64,000 bases of DNA, from the NCBI GenBank assembly GCA_041390125.1, contig JAWKQN010000005.1:62001-126000 (forward strand). Reading direction: 5' to 3'. Every line of letters begins with the position of its first letter. The stretch's first letter is position 1. The notes beneath the pieces are model-generated. The model saw only the letters and a program-made list of their open reading frames with translations, did not search any database and had not been told where the DNA came from. Positions 60,463 to 64,000 of the stretch are shown in pieces. The position numbers were made by a program, and so were the translations under genes. Source of the stretch: Gemmatimonadota bacterium (lineage in GTDB: Bacteria > Gemmatimonadota > Gemmatimonadetes > Longimicrobiales > Gaopeijiaceae).

Positions 60463-63123
60463 TCAGGGGTTCAGCCAGTAGCTGACCTTGATCAGGAAGA
60501 CGTTGTCCGGCCGGACGCTGAAGAGGCGGTCCAGGTCACGACCCAGCTCGAAGGAACCGTCCAGCTCGCGCGAGCGGTCCCGCCCTTGCGACCAGACGAG
60601 GAACAGCGCGGAGCCCGGTCGATACTCCCAGCGCAACACCACGTTGCTGCGGAATTGGCCGAAGGCGAAGTCCGGGTCGTCCCAGCGTTCCGGGCTTCCG
60701 TCGCCGTCCACGTCGGCGGTCCACGCGTCGCCGTCCGACGCGGCGCCCAACGCCCGCAGGCGGTCGTCGTACTGCTCGGCGCGCGGATCGGCCACGGTCT
60801 TGAACGACCGGTAGGCGCCGCCGGCCAGGAACGGCTGGGCGTAGAGCTGCAGGGACAGCTCTGGAGTGAACGTGTAGTCCACCCGGGTGGTCAGGCTGAA
60901 CGTCTTCTGTTCGAGGCGCGCGAGCAGGTAGTGGTCCTCCCCGCCGGCCTCGATACGCTGCACCCACTGCCGATCGTCCACGTTGTAGCTGAACTGGGGC
61001 CGAAGCGAGATCTGGGCTGCATTGGAGGCGCGCCAGGTGCCCCCGGTCCCGACGCCCACGTTCCAGGAGCCGGATTCGGGTCGGCGCCCACCCCAGCCGT
61101 TGAGCTCGAAGCGGAGGGGGCGGCGGCTGTCGGACCAGGCCCCCATCCAGCCGTTCCAGCTGGACTCGGTACGGAAGAGCGGACCGCCTCGCAGCATGGT
61201 GGTCGAGTACGATCCCACGTTGTGGCCCACCCCCGCGTAGCCTCCCCAGAAGTTCTTGAACGTCAGGCTGCCGTTCACGTTGCCACCCAGACCGGTGCGC
61301 TCGCGAGCGAAGGTGAAGTTGCTCCAGAGATTCACGTTCACGTTGAAGCGATTCAGGCGCGCGGTGGGCGTCGTGTGGTGATAGCCCAGCCACGCCCAGG
61401 GCGAGACGTAGTCGGTGGAGCGCATGAAGCCGATGTCGTTGGCCTCGAAGCCCGGAGAGCGGGCCTGGAATCCGGTCGCATAGCGCCAGAACCCACCCGC
61501 GTAGCGCCCGATGTTGAGGTTGCTCGACCAGCCCGCCATCGACGTGCGGGTGGGATCCACCTCCACGTGCTCAGCGTCCGGCCGCTGGAAGAAGCGGGCA
61601 GACGAGCGTTGGGTGGATTCGATCGCCTCGGCCGAGCCGGTCACCCAGGAGCCCACCACGAAGCCCTGGACTTCCCACTCGTCGTTGGCGAAGCGGTGTC
61701 GGAAGTCCACGCCGCCGGTGTAGCCGCCCGAGCGGATGTCGAGCCGGTCGGACACCTCGCGGTCGCGGTTGACGCCGGTCGCCACGAGCCCGATGGCGCT
61801 GCGCCCTTCGCGGAAGTCGCGCATCACCCGCCCCACGACGTAGTTGGTGAGCGGCTCGACGGCCTGGGTCTCGACAGCGGCCACACCGTCGCCGATCCGC
61901 GCGCGCTCCTCACCCGTCACCGCGTGCAACAGCCCCACGGACCACCCGTCGGCGGTCTTTCCCGAGAGCTTCCACGCTCCGAGGATGCTGGTCTGGGCGT
62001 CCGCGTCGGACCACCCGTCCCCTGCGTCGGCGCTGCCCTGGGGCGCCCGGCCGATCCGTCGCGAATAGAAGAGGGATTCGTTGGCGTCGTCGCCGTCCCC
62101 CTGGGAGAGCCGGAAGTTGAAGATGCTGGAGCCTTCCACGAAGAAGGGCCGGCGCTCGGCGAAGAACGCCTCGAACGCCGACAGGTTCACCTGCCCGGGG
62201 TCGGCCTCGACCTGGCCGAAGTCCGGGTTGACCGTGAGGTCCAGCGTCAGGTTGCTGGTCACGCCGTACTTGAGGTCGGCGCCCACGGTGCCGAAGACGT
62301 CGTTGCGCTCGTAGAACGGATTGGCGAGATCGCCCGTGGCGCGGGTGAGCCGGGCCACCGTGTAGGGCAGCAGCTCCATGTGCCGCGGCGAGGTCAGGTT
62401 CTTGAGGCCGCGCAGCTCGCCGAAGCGGGAGACCGTGGCGTTCTCCTGCTGGGACAGCGGAGCCCAGACCGAGCGCTCCTGTCGCCGGGCCACCTCGCGC
62501 ATGAAGTTGATGCCCCACGTCTGGATGGGCGCGGACTCGAAGCGGAGCTGCGAGTACGGAATCCGGAACTCGGCGCTCCAGCCTTCATCGTCGCGCTGTA
62601 CGGCCACGTCCCAGACCGCATCCCACGACGAATCCTCCTGCGTGTCGTCGAAGCGGTACCAGTCGGACTTCACGCCCAGCGGGTTGACCGCGAACTGGAA
62701 CGCCGTGCGGCGATCGAAGTAGCTGTCGATCACGACGTGCACGCGATCGGAGTAGCCCGAGTCGTCCCGCCGCGCGAGCTGGGCCGCGATGAGATCGGGT
62801 TCGCGGTCGAACGCCCGGAACGCGACGTAGAGGGCATCCACACCGTACAGGACCCGCACCTCGGTCCGCTCGCTGGCCGCCGCGCCTTCGTTCGGCTGAT
62901 ACTGCACGAAGTCGGAGGCCACCGGCGCCGAGCGCCAGACCGGATCGGAGAGGTCCCCGTCCACCCGGGGCTCCTCCGTGGTGATGGGCACGGCCTCGAG
63001 CACCGGAGGCGCCGCCCGTCGCGCCGAGGCCGCCGAACCGCCCTCCTGGAGACCCTCCTGGGCCGCGAGGGGAGGGACGCAGGAGGCGAGGGCGAGCAGG
63101 AGCGCGAGATGGGTGCGGGGCAT
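60463..63123 (-). CDS. DUF5916 outer-membrane-type protein with CBM9-like domain
   Basis: 886 aa. Signal peptide RTHLALLLALASCVPPLAAQ. CBM9-like domain: EPRVDGDLSDPVWRSAPVAS, EVRVLYGVDALYVAFRAFDR, RVHVVIDSYFDRRTAFQFAV. DUF5916 part: LTLDLTVNPDFGQVEADPGQ and FFAERRPFFVEGSSIFNFRL. The C-terminal third is rich in Trp, Tyr and Gly in alternating strands, as in a barrel, and ends DNVFLIKVSYWLNP. It is about 160 residues longer than the paralogue at 41339 and the two share only the core motifs. No TonB receptor is adjacent here. Ligand and role are unknown. Confidence 0.9.
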   Translation of the reverse strand: MPRTHLALLLALASCVPPLAAQEGLQEGGSAASARRAAPPVLEAVPITTEEPRVDGDLSDPVWRSAPVASDFVQYQPNEGAAASERTEVRVLYGVDALYVAFRAFDREPDLIAAQLARRDDSGYSDRVHVVIDSYFDRRTAFQFAVNPLGVKSDWYRFDDTQEDSSWDAVWDVAVQRDDEGWSAEFRIPYSQLRFESAPIQTWGINFMREVARRQERSVWAPLSQQENATVSRFGELRGLKNLTSPRHMELLPYTVARLTRATGDLANPFYERNDVFGTVGADLKYGVTSNLTLDLTVNPDFGQVEADPGQVNLSAFEAFFAERRPFFVEGSSIFNFRLSQGDGDDANESLFYSRRIGRAPQGSADAGDGWSDADAQTSILGAWKLSGKTADGWSVGLLHAVTGEERARIGDGVAAVETQAVEPLTNYVVGRVMRDFREGRSAIGLVATGVNRDREVSDRLDIRSGGYTGGVDFRHRFANDEWEVQGFVVGSWVTGSAEAIESTQRSSARFFQRPDAEHVEVDPTRTSMAGWSSNLNIGRYAGGFWRYATGFQARSPGFEANDIGFMRSTDYVSPWAWLGYHHTTPTARLNRFNVNVNLWSNFTFARERTGLGGNVNGSLTFKNFWGGYAGVGHNVGSYSTTMLRGGPLFRTESSWNGWMGAWSDSRRPLRFELNGWGGRRPESGSWNVGVGTGGTWRASNAAQISLRPQFSYNVDDRQWVQRIEAGGEDHYLLARLEQKTFSLTTRVDYTFTPELSLQLYAQPFLAGGAYRSFKTVADPRAEQYDDRLRALGAASDGDAWTADVDGDGSPERWDDPDFAFGQFRSNVVLRWEYRPGSALFLVWSQGRDRSRELDGSFELGRDLDRLFSVRPDNVFLIKVSYWLNP

Positions 63124-63319
63124 CGAGGTCTGGGCAGGAGGAGTGGGTCCGGACGACCGTCAGCGTGGGTCCGGGCACATCGTTGGACGGACGCGGACAC
63201 GGGAAGGTTGCGAGGGCCTACGGGCCGGATCGGCCTCGGGTTTCCTCCTCCCCCTTCTTCCGCGGGCCCTTCCGCCCCAGAATGCCGGTCGTGACGAGCC
63301 CCCGATGGAAGGAGGAGCA

Positions 63320-64000
63320 GTGGCCGCTGGGGAGCGATTCTCCACGGAGGTGTGGCAGGCCGGTCCGCGGTTCTTCAAGGCCCACGGACATGGCAACGAC
63401 TACCTGGTCTTCGCGCGCGGAGAGGGGTGGCCTGTCACGGGGGCGACCGTCCGCAGGATCTGTGACCGCTTCCGGGGCCCGGGCGCGGACGGCGTGGTGA
63501 TCGTGGATGCTGCGGTCCGACCCTTCGCGCTGCGCATGTTCAATCCGGACGGCGGCGAGTTCGAGAAGAGCGGCAACGGTCTGCGGGTCACTGCCGCCTG
63601 GTTGCATCGGGCGGGGTGGGTGGGAGACGAGCCCTTCGCCGTGGTGGTGGGTGGGGCACGGGTGGAGATGACGGTCCACGGACGCGACGCGCACGGTGCG
63701 CTGGACATCAGCGCCGACATGGGCCAGGCGCGCTTCGGAGCGGACGCGGTGGACCTGCAGGAGGATGGGGCGCTCCTCGATCCGGACGGGCGGGAGTTGG
63801 ACGCCGTCGTGGTCTCGATGGGCAACCCCCACTGTGTCGTGTTCGGGCGTTCCGCGGACGAGCTGGAACTCCTGGGTCGCTGGCTCTCGGCACATCCACG
63901 CTTCCGGCACGGCACCAACGTGCAACTCGCCGCCGTGGACGGGGGGCGTCTCGACATCGCCATCTGGGAGCGCGGTGTCGGCCACACGCATTCCTCGGGG
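63320..64000 (+). CDS. DapF-like epimerase with both catalytic Cys as Ser, 3' partial
   Basis: The frame is open to the window end: 227 codons seen, so the C-terminus is missing. Family pattern: RFFKAHGHGNDYLVF near residues 17-31, RGPGADGVV (52-60), MFNPDGGEFEKSGNGLRVTA (73-92), SMGNPHCVVFG, HGTNVQLA and ERGVGHTHSSG at the end. In diaminopimelate epimerase the two active cysteines lie in the MCGNG and ACGTG motifs. Here they are Ser84 (KSGNG) and Ser226 (HSSG). Diaminopimelate racemisation is therefore questionable; a hydro-lyase-like or non-thiol reaction is possible. GTG at 63320 follows GGAGGAG; in-frame ATG 63305 and GTG 63350 are alternatives. Confidence 0.8.
   Translation, partial: MAAGERFSTEVWQAGPRFFKAHGHGNDYLVFARGEGWPVTGATVRRICDRFRGPGADGVVIVDAAVRPFALRMFNPDGGEFEKSGNGLRVTAAWLHRAGWVGDEPFAVVVGGARVEMTVHGRDAHGALDISADMGQARFGADAVDLQEDGALLDPDGRELDAVVVSMGNPHCVVFGRSADELELLGRWLSAHPRFRHGTNVQLAAVDGGRLDIAIWERGVGHTHSSG

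Overview
The window is about 70% G+C, gene-dense and chromosomal in character. No rRNA, tRNA, transposase, integrase or CRISPR array was seen. Two DUF5916 (carbohydrate-binding-family-9-like) outer-membrane-type proteins, three secreted S9 peptidases, a TonB-dependent receptor, a Ser/Thr kinase fused to TPRs, and many GTG starts point to a Gemmatimonadota-like, Gram-negative-type organism. This assignment is inference from gene content, not a phylogenetic result.

Layout. 1-2490: the 3' part of a DUF4900-like surface or pilus-associated protein, a strong terminator, then a PTPS/QueD-fold gene overlapping a small hypothetical gene. 2490-3080: a gene-free stretch rich in hairpins. 3081-7858: a complete tripartite efflux operon (TolC-like channel, ATPase, lipoprotein adaptor, MacB-like permease). 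7892-12278 (minus): an ECF sigma factor, its putative anti-sigma factor and a double-PDZ protein, then a TolB/TPR protein. 12442-16437: a Na+/drug ABC exporter ATPase, a permease-CPBP protease fusion and threonine synthase. 16517-18010: a tiny secreted Kazal-like protein and a beta-propeller protein, in DNA that looks less G+C-rich. 18028-26761: a class A beta-lactamase-like lipoprotein, two S9 peptidases and the kinase-TPR protein. 26807-39569: a surface-glycan region, including six genes joined by five 4-bp GTGA overlaps (FAD oxidoreductase, two GT2 glycosyltransferases, a short epimerase, a TIM-barrel isomerase and a GT39-like membrane protein), followed by another large membrane protein and a membrane sulfatase-like enzyme. 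39664-47521 (minus): a small beta-rich exported protein, a DUF72 protein, and a carboxypeptidase-regulatory protein / TonB receptor / DUF5916 run. 47666-60154: an S9 peptidase, aminopeptidase P and a one-carbon module (MTHFR-like, fhs, homocysteine methyltransferase-MTHFR fusion, metH). 60463-64000: a second DUF5916 protein and the start of a DapF-like gene in which both catalytic cysteines read as serine.

How the parts fit. Formate-tetrahydrofolate ligase, two MTHFR-type barrels and two homocysteine methyltransferases together can carry one-carbon units from formate to methionine. metH has a roughly 145-nt structured leader that does not match a riboswitch I know. The glycan genes form one translationally coupled unit that probably makes and moves a modified sugar for a surface polymer or glycolipid. 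The secreted peptidases, TonB receptor and DUF5916 proteins fit a lifestyle based on exogenous peptides and oligomers. Most start codons were chosen from Shine-Dalgarno spacing and overlaps, because long antisense and off-frame open frames are common at this G+C.
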